Part shown: positions 8,950 to 17,368 of the stretch, piece by piece
How positions within the stretch are numbered: the first letter of the stretch is position 1
Layout: every line of letters begins with the position of its first letter
NCBI GenBank assembly: GCA_964494085.1
Contig: CAZBQJ010000001.1
Location: 62,001-126,000, forward strand
Origin: CAZBQJ01 sp964494085
GTDB taxonomy: Bacteria > Patescibacteriota > Gracilibacteria > UBA1369
Reading direction: 5' to 3'
DNA: 64,000 nucleotides
Notes under the pieces: model-generated
The model's database searches: none
What the model saw: only the letters and a program-made list of their open reading frames with translations
Told to the model about the DNA's origin: nothing
Program-made: the position numbers and the translations under genes

Positions 8950-8979
8950 TTGACGCTAGGCCAACTGGTCTTCTAGAAT
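8950..8979 (+). promoter_or_regulatory. Promoter of ybaB-mltG
   Basis: TTGACG (8950-8955) and TAGAAT (8974-8979) are separated by 18 bp, a good sigma-70-type promoter. Predicted transcription start is near 8986, just before the GTG at 8994. Confidence 0.6.
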
Positions 8980-9032
8980 AGACCAGTAGTATCGTGAGGA
9001 TATTTAGAAAAATTCATAAACCAGACAAAAGC

Positions 9033-9305
9033 ATGATGGATCAAATGAAAGAATTAATGGCTCTCCAAAAGAAAGCCCAAGCTATTCAGGAAAAACTCGG
9101 AAATACCCATATCGAGGCCGATGAAGGCGAATTCACCGTAATTATCAATGGGAAACAAGAATGCGTAGATATACTGCAAAACGGTAAATCCATGCCAACT
9201 CTGGCTAAAGCCTTCAATAAAGCCCTCAAAAAATCTCAGGAAATCGCCGGTCATGAAATGAAAGATGTAATGGGGAATTTAGGGCTTCCGGGAATGCCTA
9301 AATAG
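9033..9305 (+). CDS. ybaB: YbaB/EbfC-family nucleoid-associated protein
   Basis: Small DNA-binding protein of the YbaB/EbfC family (about 90 aa from MMDQMKELMALQKKAQ). The family hallmarks are the N-terminal amphipathic helix, the beta strands around GEFTVIINGKQECVDI and a C-terminal helix with a Gly/Met-rich tail (GNLGLPGMP). In other bacteria it sits beside recR/dnaX; here it precedes mltG. A GTG at 8994 would add 13 basic residues (MRIFRKIHKPDKS) and lies only 8 nt after the predicted transcription start, so it is a serious alternative start. It ends with TAG. Confidence 0.82.
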   Translation: MMDQMKELMALQKKAQAIQEKLGNTHIEADEGEFTVIINGKQECVDILQNGKSMPTLAKAFNKALKKSQEIAGHEMKDVMGNLGLPGMPK

Positions 9306-9339
9306 ACTTTCTGTTTAAAATAAATATTTTTCCAATTCT

Positions 9340-10371
9340 ATGTATAGAAAAAGATCAGCTAAAAAGTTTAGTTGGGGCAAACTAATCGTCCTTATTCTAG
9401 TAATTGTAGTTATCTATGGCACTTACCGTTTCCAACAATATCAATACTTCATCACCACTCCGGTCAATACTGATTCTAGCACTGAACAGATCTTTTCCAT
9501 TAAAAAAGGTGAAAACCTGAAAACCATCGCCCAAAACCTGGTTGACCAGAAATTACTGCTCGACGCCGATAGTTTCATCCTTTATGGCCGCTTCAATCAT
9601 CTCGATAAACAATTAAAAACCGGCCGTTTTCCGCTCAATCAAAGCCTGGATACTAAAAATATTTTCGCCGTTATTACTTCCAATAAAACCCGTCAAGAAA
9701 TCATCACCATTCCGGAAGGTTCAACCATTGAAGATATCGATATTATCCTCACCAATTTAAATTTGATCAATTCCGGTGAATTTACTCAAGCGGCAAGTCA
9801 ATTTGAGGCTTACGGCAAATATCCTTTTTTGGATCAAAATAAATTATCCAAATTACCACATCCATTAGAAGGCTATCTGTTTCCGGATACCTACTATGTA
9901 TCCGCCGATAATTTTTCCAGCAGTAATTTCATCACGCAACTACTAAATACATTCGTCAGTAAAGCCCTATCCGAAGCAAAAAAGTCCAGTTATCCTGTGG
10001 ATCAGGTCATCAACGTCGCCGCCATGGTAGAAAAAGAAGCCAATCGTGATCAGGATCGCCCGATTATCGCCGGGATTATCTGGAAACGGTTGGAACAGGA
10101 CTGGCCTCTGGGCATAGACGCTACTTTACTTTACTTAAAGGATGATCGGGAAATAGATTTCCAGGATTTACAGGCCAAAGGCCCCTATAACACTCGCCTG
10201 CAGACAGGACTTCCACCAGGACCGATCGCCAATCCGGGTTTAGCCAGCATCACTGCTGCCGCTACTCCACAAACTACCGATTATTTCTTCTATTTGACTT
10301 CCCGAGACGGCGATATGGTATATGCCAAAACTAACGCCGAACATAATTCCAACAAGCAAAAATACCTTTAA
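9340..10371 (+). CDS. mltG: Endolytic murein transglycosylase MltG
   Basis: MltG cleaves nascent glycan strands and sets their length. This 343-residue protein has a basic N-terminus and one membrane anchor (about 13-30), a LysM-like/linker region (45-115) and the YceG catalytic domain: EGSTIEDI, HPLEGYLFPDTYYV, VAAMVEKEANRDQDRPIIAGIIWKR (catalytic Glu in VEKEA), and the C-terminal RLQTGLPPGPIANPGLASI. It follows ybaB by 34 bp and ends 1 bp from the convergent FecR-domain gene. Confidence 0.93.
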   Translation: MYRKRSAKKFSWGKLIVLILVIVVIYGTYRFQQYQYFITTPVNTDSSTEQIFSIKKGENLKTIAQNLVDQKLLLDADSFILYGRFNHLDKQLKTGRFPLNQSLDTKNIFAVITSNKTRQEIITIPEGSTIEDIDIILTNLNLINSGEFTQAASQFEAYGKYPFLDQNKLSKLPHPLEGYLFPDTYYVSADNFSSSNFITQLLNTFVSKALSEAKKSSYPVDQVINVAAMVEKEANRDQDRPIIAGIIWKRLEQDWPLGIDATLLYLKDDREIDFQDLQAKGPYNTRLQTGLPPGPIANPGLASITAAATPQTTDYFFYLTSRDGDMVYAKTNAEHNSNKQKYL

Positions 10372-10372
10372 T

Positions 10373-11950
10373 TTAAGAATTCAAAGGCCTCTCTGGACCA
10401 GCTTCAGCCGGCGGAGTAATTGGAGGAGTTGACGGAGTTGGAGTATCTTTCACGGCAGGCGTAACCGTTATCGGCTGAACAGCAGACTTATAATTGATAT
10501 TCACAGTTAATGCTTCTGATTTATTCCCACTTTCCGATGCTCCATAAATTTTATAAATATTCAGACCGGGAACCAAATTCCCATAACTTGACTTCACATT
10601 ATAAGTCCAATCCCGGTCTTTTGATTTGAATTTACTTAATTGGAAATCATCCACCCAAACCTGGTCAGCTCCGACGATAGTACCACTCAAAACAAAACCA
10701 TCATGATCAATAGTCATTCCTGACTGATAAGGCTTTCCATCCACCGTGTTTAAAACAGGTTTGCTCAAAGTCGGCTTATCATTGACCAAATCAGGCTCAG
10801 TCGGTGCCTGATAGTCGATTTCGACATGTAAGGCTTCAGTTTCTCGAGCATTCTCATCAATTCCTACAAAATCATAAACATTTTTACCGGGTTTTAAATT
10901 TCCTTTCTGAGTGGAAACCTGGTAATCCCAGGTTAATTTACTGATATCCAATGTATTGATCAGTATTTTCTGAACCTCGGTGTCACCAGCCAAACTTTGT
11001 TTCAAAAGTAATCTTTTCGTCCCTTCAGCAACCTTACCGCTGAGAGACTGCGAATCTTTGGCCGCCAAAATAGTTGTAGATTTTGGCGAAATCATGATCG
11101 GGGCGGCCAAATCGCTTTTCGGCAGCTCTAGCGTATTTGAAGATGTATCAGCCGTTGTCGAAATATCAGGAGTACTTTCATTGTCCAGCAATGTTTCTCC
11201 AGAATGTTTACTGAAATCGGTAGGATTTTCATCTTCTTTATTATTCCACAAATACCAGTTTGAAGTCTGGAAAATCGGGTCCAATGCACTCAAAACAGAT
11301 GGAGATTGTCGCTGATAAAATTCTTGCATAACCGCGTCACTGAGGACAATCTGTTGACCAATACCAACCGGAATAGACTCAATAGTTCTAGTTTTACCTT
11401 CAGCATTCTCCAAAATGTCAACCTGAACTTGTCCTTTCATAACATGAAGAATCTCATCATTCAATTTTTCCAAATCAAAAACAGTTCCGGTATCAGTGTA
11501 GGAAGCATAGTTAGTAGTGATCACAAAGTTCGTCTTACGCACTACATTCTGTTTAGGTTTGTTGATCCATGCTTTCCCTCCATTCAGGTACACCAAAATC
11601 TCCTGATAATCATTCTTGTCAGCAATATCTATCAAGGTAATCTGGGTATCTTCATCCAAACGCACAATAGTTCCATCATAGAACTGCAAGACCCCTTTAG
11701 CACCATGCAAAGTCTTTACCGAGTCTCCCAATTTAACTTTAGTACCATTGTAAATATTCCCCCACTCAGTAGTGCCAAATGAAAGTACTTTAGAACGGCC
11801 TTCCGGCAAATAATAGAGGGCGTCACCTTTGACTGTTGGGAAAAAGCTTCCCCACAATTGAAAAGCCAAAATTAAAAAGACCCCCAAACTGATCAAAATA
11901 ATAAACGGCAGTAAATACTGGGAACGAGTGCGTCTTCTATATCTACGCAT
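10373..11950 (-). CDS. Membrane-anchored FecR-domain protein with Ig-like repeats
   Basis: The ATG at 11950 (MRRYRRRTRSQYLL) gives a basic N-terminus followed by a membrane helix (about 13-36). A FecR-type beta domain follows (about 55-200: VKTLHGAKGVLQFYDGTIVRLDEDTQITL, then KAWINKPKQNVVRKTNFVITTNYA...GTVFDLEKL). The C-terminal half holds two bacterial Ig-like/glucodextranase-B-like repeats (about 280-380 and 390-480), each ending in a GLNIYKIYG/GKNVYDFVG motif, and a Pro-rich tail. It should be displayed outside the cell. FecR domains usually relay iron signals to ECF sigma factors, but no such partner is nearby, so a structural envelope role is as likely. Confidence 0.82.
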   Translation of the reverse strand: MRRYRRRTRSQYLLPFIILISLGVFLILAFQLWGSFFPTVKGDALYYLPEGRSKVLSFGTTEWGNIYNGTKVKLGDSVKTLHGAKGVLQFYDGTIVRLDEDTQITLIDIADKNDYQEILVYLNGGKAWINKPKQNVVRKTNFVITTNYASYTDTGTVFDLEKLNDEILHVMKGQVQVDILENAEGKTRTIESIPVGIGQQIVLSDAVMQEFYQRQSPSVLSALDPIFQTSNWYLWNNKEDENPTDFSKHSGETLLDNESTPDISTTADTSSNTLELPKSDLAAPIMISPKSTTILAAKDSQSLSGKVAEGTKRLLLKQSLAGDTEVQKILINTLDISKLTWDYQVSTQKGNLKPGKNVYDFVGIDENARETEALHVEIDYQAPTEPDLVNDKPTLSKPVLNTVDGKPYQSGMTIDHDGFVLSGTIVGADQVWVDDFQLSKFKSKDRDWTYNVKSSYGNLVPGLNIYKIYGASESGNKSEALTVNINYKSAVQPITVTPAVKDTPTPSTPPITPPAEAGPERPLNS

Positions 11951-12054
11951 GTAAACTGGCACGAGCATTTTCGTTAAGAGATTCCTGGCAATTATAGCCG
12001 TTTTGCCAACGTAGTAAAGAAAAAAGAGTCAATAAAATTGACCTTGGAAATATC

Positions 12055-13500
12055 CTAAAAGCCTAATTCTTTTTTGAGCGCATTGATATCACGCTGTAGC
12101 TTCTGATCAATTCGCATCTGATTCTCTACTTTATTACAGGCATGCATAACCGTAGTATGGTTTCTTCCACCGAAACAATCTCCAATCGATTCATAGGATT
12201 GGTTCAAAATTTCCCGGATCAAATACATACTGATTTGTCTTGGCACCATTATCTGTTTTTTCCGATCTGCACCGATCAAATCACTTTTCGTCATACTGAA
12301 ATACTTCGCGACGATTTCAACCACATCTTCCAAACCTCGAACTACCGTTTTATTTTGATCTTTCAAATCAATTTCGCTGACATTCTGATCACGCGACAAT
12401 TTACGGATAACCTGGGCCACCGTCCGTATGGTTGGAGTAGCATTTTCCAATTGAGCTTCACCGATAGCAGTCACCAGTACTCCGATCATCTCACGCACGC
12501 TGTGAGTAACATTGAAAGCGATAAATTCAACTACTTCGGGATCCAGCAAAACTTGATATTCAGCACATTTTACTCGAAGAATCGCCAAGCGGGTTTCAAA
12601 ACTGGGTTTCTCTACCTCGATCAACATCCCCATTCCGAAACGGCTCTTCAAACGGTCGTCAAAGCCTTGCAATTCACGCGGTGGGCGGTCCGCACTTAGG
12701 ATAATCTGTTTACCATTATCATAAAGTTCATTGAACGTATGAAAAAATTCCTGCTCCGAAGTGGCCCGATTAGCAAAGAATTGGATATCATCAACAATCA
12801 AACAATCCAAATTGCGGTATTCATCTTTGAAAGGCTTAGTATGCCTTTTACCGATCGCTTCCACAATCTTACTGACAAAATTCTCTGAAGTCATGTAAAC
12901 CACCTTTTTATTCGGGTGATTTTTCAAAATTTCGTGACCCGTAGCTTGCAATAAATGTGTTTTACCCAGACCCACTCCTCCGTATACGTAAAGGGGATTG
13001 TAAATACCGGCGGGCTTTGCTCCTACTGCCAAACAGGCGGCATGAACCAGTTTATTTTCACCACCGGAAATAAAATTCTGTAAAGTATAGCGTTTATTCA
13101 GAATCTTACTGCGCATTCCACCCTCTAAAACCACTTCTTGTTTATTTGGCACTTTACGCTGTTTTCTCTGCGTCCCAATAACTGACATAAAGGCATCAAC
13201 CGAAAGTTTGTCCGGAAAATCAGCATCACTGAGGGCTGTACGCATCTCGTACTCGATATTCTGTAAATCCGGTAAAACTTCTTTGATTAAAGGCAGAATT
13301 TTATGATGGTATTTTTCTCGGACATAGTCCGGACCGATGATCGAAGCGAATCCAATTTTCAAAACGCCATCCTGATAATCAAGAATGGCGCTGTTCACAA
13401 AAATCGTCAGTAAATGGCCTCTGTCAATCTGTGCATAAATTCTAGAAAGAATGGCTTCCCAAGTGGCTTTTCGGTCTATTTGTTGGGTTTCATTGGCCAT
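12055..13500 (-). CDS. dnaA: Chromosomal replication initiator DnaA
   Basis: DnaA binds DnaA boxes and melts the origin. The start at 13500 (MANETQQIDRKATWEAILSRI) fits domain I; the extra 30 codons upstream to 13590 are unlike the family. Domain III carries Walker A GGVGLGKTHLLQ and Walker B CLIVDDIQFF, and domain IV carries the DNA-binding signature FGGRNHTTVMHA, with Asn where Asp is usual in GGRDHT. No cluster of TTATCCACA boxes was seen on either side and dnaN is absent, so the origin may lie elsewhere. Confidence 0.95.
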   Translation of the reverse strand: MANETQQIDRKATWEAILSRIYAQIDRGHLLTIFVNSAILDYQDGVLKIGFASIIGPDYVREKYHHKILPLIKEVLPDLQNIEYEMRTALSDADFPDKLSVDAFMSVIGTQRKQRKVPNKQEVVLEGGMRSKILNKRYTLQNFISGGENKLVHAACLAVGAKPAGIYNPLYVYGGVGLGKTHLLQATGHEILKNHPNKKVVYMTSENFVSKIVEAIGKRHTKPFKDEYRNLDCLIVDDIQFFANRATSEQEFFHTFNELYDNGKQIILSADRPPRELQGFDDRLKSRFGMGMLIEVEKPSFETRLAILRVKCAEYQVLLDPEVVEFIAFNVTHSVREMIGVLVTAIGEAQLENATPTIRTVAQVIRKLSRDQNVSEIDLKDQNKTVVRGLEDVVEIVAKYFSMTKSDLIGADRKKQIMVPRQISMYLIREILNQSYESIGDCFGGRNHTTVMHACNKVENQMRIDQKLQRDINALKKELGF

Positions 13501-13632
13501 GCAGGGTGTTCCCAAAAAATTACGAGGCCTGCCGATACTAATGGTTTTAAATTTTCTCTTCAAGGGCAAACTTCGAATCAGAAAACACATTCAGATAAGT
13601 TTCAAGCTCAAGTGAAATTTCTCTAAAATCAA

Positions 13633-15246
13633 TTATGAAAATAATCTCACTATATCATTAAAAGTAACCATCAAAATCAGCAACATTAGAATCAAAAAAC
13701 CAAAAAGGTGAATCATGGCTTCCAGTTTGGGATTCAATTTTTTTCGTAGAATCAGAGGGATAACAATCAAGAAAAATCTCCCCCCATCCAAACCCGGAAA
13801 AGGTAAAATATTAATAATCCCTAAACTGAGCGAAAGTAAGGCCGCAAAACGGACTAATGACATGATCCCTTCCTGAACGAAAACAAAGGTCATTTGAGCA
13901 ATCCCCACCGGCCCAGCCACTCCATCCGGCACGGCAAATTTGGTGAAAATACTTTCCAATACACTACCAAACATGGCAGCTGTCAATACAGACAGTTTCC
14001 CCATCTCCTGAATGGCCTGGCCCGGGGCTTCCCAAATCGGGAAATTAATATCATTAACTTTTAGTACGGAGTAAGGAACCATAATTGTATAAAAATCAGC
14101 TTGGTACTGATCGAAAGTTTGAACTTGAGATAATAAAACCCCGATCAAACCATCGCTGCCTTTATGAATAAAATATTCAATCGATGATCCATTGTGGATT
14201 ACTTTATAGACTACCTTATCGGGGAGTTTTTCATTTTTTAAGGCTTTCTCCAAATCATCAACCGCTTTAACTTCCTGGTCATTTATGGCGATGATTTGAT
14301 CGCCTGCTTGAAGTCCTACTTTTTCCGCGTTCGATCCCGGAATTACCAAACTGATGATTAAGGGATAGTCTTTCCAAGACGGGTGAAACTGGCCATTTTG
14401 AGCCTTCAACGATAAAGCCCGGCCATTTTCCAATTCAATGATCGGCTTAGTAGTCAGGGCTAGTTGTTTCTGTAAATCATCTGTACTGAAAACCTTCACA
14501 CCATTGACATTTTTTAGAACCGCCCCTTTTTGCAAATTCAAAGCATTCCCAGGCTCAGCTCCTGCCACCACAACTTGAGGCAAAATCATCGGCGCATATA
14601 GACTGGCAAAAGGCTTTTTCAAGTCATTAATTCCTTTCAAAAGAACAATTTCTCCAGCCCGATCAACCTGAAATTCAACAATCTCCTGATCCTTTAATTG
14701 GTTCATTTCATCACCCAGGACGATCGGGGCCCCATTAATTGTGACAATTTTATCACCTGTCTGGAAACCAATCTTATTTGGACCTTCTTCTTTCACAATC
14801 AATCCCTGCTGTAATTCGATTGTACCATCACGAACAGCCTGAAAAGCCTCCTCTGGAGTTGCTATCAAAGGTTGCATCCCGATACTCAACCCAATCGTCA
14901 GTAAAATAAAAGCCAAAAGGAAATTCATTGCCACACCAGCCACAATAATAATCAATTTCTGCCAGACCGGTTTGGAGGCAAAACTATTTTTAGCTTTCAA
15001 CGCCTTAGCGTCATGGCTATCTTCTCCATGCAGTCTGACAAACCCTCCAAAGGGAATGGCATTGATCGTATAGGTGGTCTCACTGTTTTTCGGCTTAAAT
15101 TTCCAAAGTCTTGGCGGCATTCCAAATCCAAATTCTTCCACTTTAACTCCGAATTTCCTCGCTGCATAAAAATGCCCAAACTCATGAATCAAAATCAACA
15201 CTGAGAAGATTACCAGGAAAGCCAATATAGATAGGAACCAAAGCAT
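13633..15246 (-). CDS. rseP: RseP-like site-2 protease (M50 family) with two PDZ domains
   Basis: An intramembrane metalloprotease of 537 residues. The zinc motif HEFGH sits in the first membrane helix (about residues 22-26) and the third ligand in NILPFPGLDGGRFFL near the C-terminus. PDZ domains are visible at about 130-180 (GFQTGDKIVTINGAPI) and 290-340 (GLQAGDQIIAINDQEV). The family cleaves membrane-bound regulators such as anti-sigma factors after a first cut. The protein is longer than E. coli RseP, the extra length being mainly between the second PDZ and the last helices. It is the last gene of the pyrH-frr-rseP block. Confidence 0.92.
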   Translation of the reverse strand: MLWFLSILAFLVIFSVLILIHEFGHFYAARKFGVKVEEFGFGMPPRLWKFKPKNSETTYTINAIPFGGFVRLHGEDSHDAKALKAKNSFASKPVWQKLIIIVAGVAMNFLLAFILLTIGLSIGMQPLIATPEEAFQAVRDGTIELQQGLIVKEEGPNKIGFQTGDKIVTINGAPIVLGDEMNQLKDQEIVEFQVDRAGEIVLLKGINDLKKPFASLYAPMILPQVVVAGAEPGNALNLQKGAVLKNVNGVKVFSTDDLQKQLALTTKPIIELENGRALSLKAQNGQFHPSWKDYPLIISLVIPGSNAEKVGLQAGDQIIAINDQEVKAVDDLEKALKNEKLPDKVVYKVIHNGSSIEYFIHKGSDGLIGVLLSQVQTFDQYQADFYTIMVPYSVLKVNDINFPIWEAPGQAIQEMGKLSVLTAAMFGSVLESIFTKFAVPDGVAGPVGIAQMTFVFVQEGIMSLVRFAALLSLSLGIINILPFPGLDGGRFFLIVIPLILRKKLNPKLEAMIHLFGFLILMLLILMVTFNDIVRLFS

Positions 15247-15265
15247 TAATTGTTGAGTTTAGGAT

Positions 15266-15826
15266 TTAGACTTTCATAATATCTGCCTCTTTACTCTTGG
15301 CAGCATTTTCAATAGTTTCATTGACCTTATCTACTTTTTCTTGAATCATTTTCTCTCCATTTTTCTGTTGATCCTCAGTTATTTCCGAATTTGCTTTAGC
15401 TTTCTTTAACTCATCCATCGCTTTTTGACGGGTATTTCGAACTCCAATTTTCGCTTCTTCCGCCATTTTATAAACGATTTTAGTCAATTCTTTACGACGT
15501 TCTTCGGTCAGCGCGGGAATGTTCAAACGTATTACTATTCCATCATTCTGAGGATTGAGACCAATCTCCGCCAATTGAATCCCCTTTTCAATAGCCGCCA
15601 AAGTGCTGCGATCCCAAGGTTGAATTTGAATTGTTTTGGCATCTGGAACACTGATATTAGCCACAGCTTTCAAGGGCTGTGAAGAGCCATAAACTTCCAC
15701 CATAACCCTTTCCACCAACGCCGCACCGGCTCTCCCGATTTGTAAACCGGCATAGTCATCGTGCAAATGATCGGTCGCTTTTTTCAAATTTTCTACCAGT
15801 CCATTTAAGATTTGTTCTACAGTCAT
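15266..15826 (-). CDS. frr: Ribosome recycling factor
   Basis: RRF splits post-termination ribosomes together with EF-G. The ATG at 15826 gives 186 residues, exactly the family length (about 185); the longer frame to 15850 would overlap pyrH. Conserved stretches include LQIGRAGAALVERVMVEVYGSSQPL, SVPDAKTIQIQPWD, IRLNIPALTEERRKEL and VRNTRQKAMDELKK. It lies 4 bp after pyrH. Confidence 0.95.
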   Translation of the reverse strand: MTVEQILNGLVENLKKATDHLHDDYAGLQIGRAGAALVERVMVEVYGSSQPLKAVANISVPDAKTIQIQPWDRSTLAAIEKGIQLAEIGLNPQNDGIVIRLNIPALTEERRKELTKIVYKMAEEAKIGVRNTRQKAMDELKKAKANSEITEDQQKNGEKMIQEKVDKVNETIENAAKSKEADIMKV

Positions 15827-15830
15827 ATAT

Positions 15831-16544
15831 TTAATAAATAATAGTTCCAATATTTTTGCCTCTCAATATTTCTAGCAAATTTTCCGGCTTATTCAAATTA
15901 AAGATAGCGATCGGCACCTTGGTTTCCTTGGCAATTGCGATAGATGACAGGTCCATCACACCCAGACGCCTGGCCAGAACATCATCATAACTGATCCTTT
16001 TAAGTGGTTTGGCATCTTTGAATTTATCCGGGTCGCGATCATAAGCATAATCAACATTAGTCGCTTTGACGATCAAATCACAGTTCAATTCACCGGCTCG
16101 GAGAGCCGCCGCCGAGTCGGTTGTACAAAAAGGGTTACCGGTCCCCCCAGCGCAGATCACCACCACCCCGGCTGACAACTGACGACGGGCCTCGGCGGCG
16201 TGGAAAGCGTCCACCAGACCTTCAACCGGTAAAGCCGATACAGCCAGGGCCTTTACTCCAACGGCCCTTAATTCATCCTGCAATGCTACCGAATTGATAA
16301 TTGTCGCCAACATCCCCATATAATCTGAATTCACTCGATCCAGGTTGGCATCCTTGAAATCCCGATATCTCCAGTAATTACCACCGCCCAGAACAACTGC
16401 CAACTCAACTTTATAGGTTTTCAATTTCTTAATTTCAGCACACAATTGCCGCATAAATTTAAAATCAATCCCTTCTCCTTTCTTTCCACCCAGCACTTCT
16501 CCGGACAGTTTCAAAAGCACGCGTTGATATTTAAGCTTCACCAC
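15831..16544 (-). CDS. pyrH: Uridylate kinase (UMP kinase)
   Basis: Phosphorylates UMP to UDP. Bacterial UMP kinases belong to the amino-acid-kinase fold, seen here as LLKLSGEVLGG (N-terminus), VVLGGGNYWRYRD, the GGTGNPFCTTDSAAALRAGEL substrate/ATP loop and DLIVKATNVDYAYDRDPDK. Length 237 aa is normal. It starts 2 bp after the upstream membrane-anchored gene and precedes frr, an order common in bacteria. Confidence 0.95.
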   Translation of the reverse strand: MVKLKYQRVLLKLSGEVLGGKKGEGIDFKFMRQLCAEIKKLKTYKVELAVVLGGGNYWRYRDFKDANLDRVNSDYMGMLATIINSVALQDELRAVGVKALAVSALPVEGLVDAFHAAEARRQLSAGVVVICAGGTGNPFCTTDSAAALRAGELNCDLIVKATNVDYAYDRDPDKFKDAKPLKRISYDDVLARRLGVMDLSSIAIAKETKVPIAIFNLNKPENLLEILRGKNIGTIIY

Positions 16545-16546
16545 TT

Positions 16547-17203
16547 TTAGCGATTAATTAACAAATAAGTAACGATCACACCGATAGCCAGACCAACCAG
16601 GAAAATTACCGGCGATTTTTTCTCTCCTTTTTCTTCTACTGCGCTAGCCAGCTCAGTCAGTAAATTAGAGGACATCACGATATCCTCATTTTTATTTCTC
16701 TCCAGCACCGAGAAAAAATCCTTAGTCGCCACCAATTGGACAAATTTTTCAAATTTTACCTTGATCAATTCCTTTGGCTCAGCAGCAACATAGGAAGGTG
16801 TATTGCTATTTTCCTGAGGAGCTACTTTAATCACAGCTCTTTCCAATTTCTCAGCGAAACTCTCCATCCGTTTATGCAGCTCTTCCTGGTCAATCCCAGA
16901 TCTTTCTGTTTCCGTCACTTCACTGCCAATCCCCACCTCTCTGGTTTCAATCGGCGCACGGGCAGTCCTATCCATAATCCCTTCACTTCGAACAGAATTG
17001 TCTTCGACTTGCCGCTCTTTGGATAACTCATTTATACGGTGAACATTGAAAGAGACCGGAATCTCATTACCTGTCTCAGCTTTTTCCTCTCGTTTCTTAT
17101 GCTTCAGATTAAGGACCGTGTCATCAGCAATTTCCACTTTTTTAACGGCGCCGGAAACTATGTTAGGCGCGCGCCGAGAATCTTTGGCCTTTTTTGTCGC
17201 CAT
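16547..17203 (-). CDS. Tail-anchored hypothetical protein
   Basis: The ATG at 17203 (MATKKAKDSRRAPNIVSG) is preferred over the track-length frame to 17311, which would begin inside the groEL terminator hairpin. The 218 residues are mostly charged and helical, with a single hydrophobic segment at the extreme C-terminus (SPVIFLVGLAIGVIVTYLL), so it should be a tail-anchored membrane protein with a cytoplasmic body. I do not recognise the family. It lies 2 bp upstream of pyrH and so probably opens the pyrH-frr-rseP operon. Confidence 0.7.
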   Translation of the reverse strand: MATKKAKDSRRAPNIVSGAVKKVEIADDTVLNLKHKKREEKAETGNEIPVSFNVHRINELSKERQVEDNSVRSEGIMDRTARAPIETREVGIGSEVTETERSGIDQEELHKRMESFAEKLERAVIKVAPQENSNTPSYVAAEPKELIKVKFEKFVQLVATKDFFSVLERNKNEDIVMSSNLLTELASAVEEKGEKKSPVIFLVGLAIGVIVTYLLINR

Positions 17204-17280
17204 AAATGAAGCAGTTATTTGTTTTTCTTTGGCTACAATATACACAGAATAATTATTTGCTACAAGCAGTACAAAGCAAC

Positions 17281-17334
17281 AAACAAAAATAGCTCGAGTC
17301 GTATATGTCATACTATCTTGAGCTATTTTTGTTT
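17281..17334 (-). terminator. Terminator of groES-groEL
   Basis: A perfect 15-bp inverted repeat (17281-17295 with 17320-17334, 24-nt loop) lies 35 bp beyond the groEL stop. On the minus strand the right arm ends in a T-rich stretch (GAGCTATTTTTGTTTG). Because the arms contain both A and T runs it could also work on the plus strand. Confidence 0.8.
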
Positions 17335-17368
17335 ACTTAACGCAGTAGAATAAAGTATAAAACAATTT

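Noticed and set aside
12142..12699. 185-aa plus-strand open frame
   Set aside because: Complete antisense shadow of dnaA with no protein-like features.
12000..13640. oriC next to dnaA
   Set aside because: No cluster of DnaA boxes or A/T-rich unwinding region seen in the short flanking gaps, and dnaN is absent.
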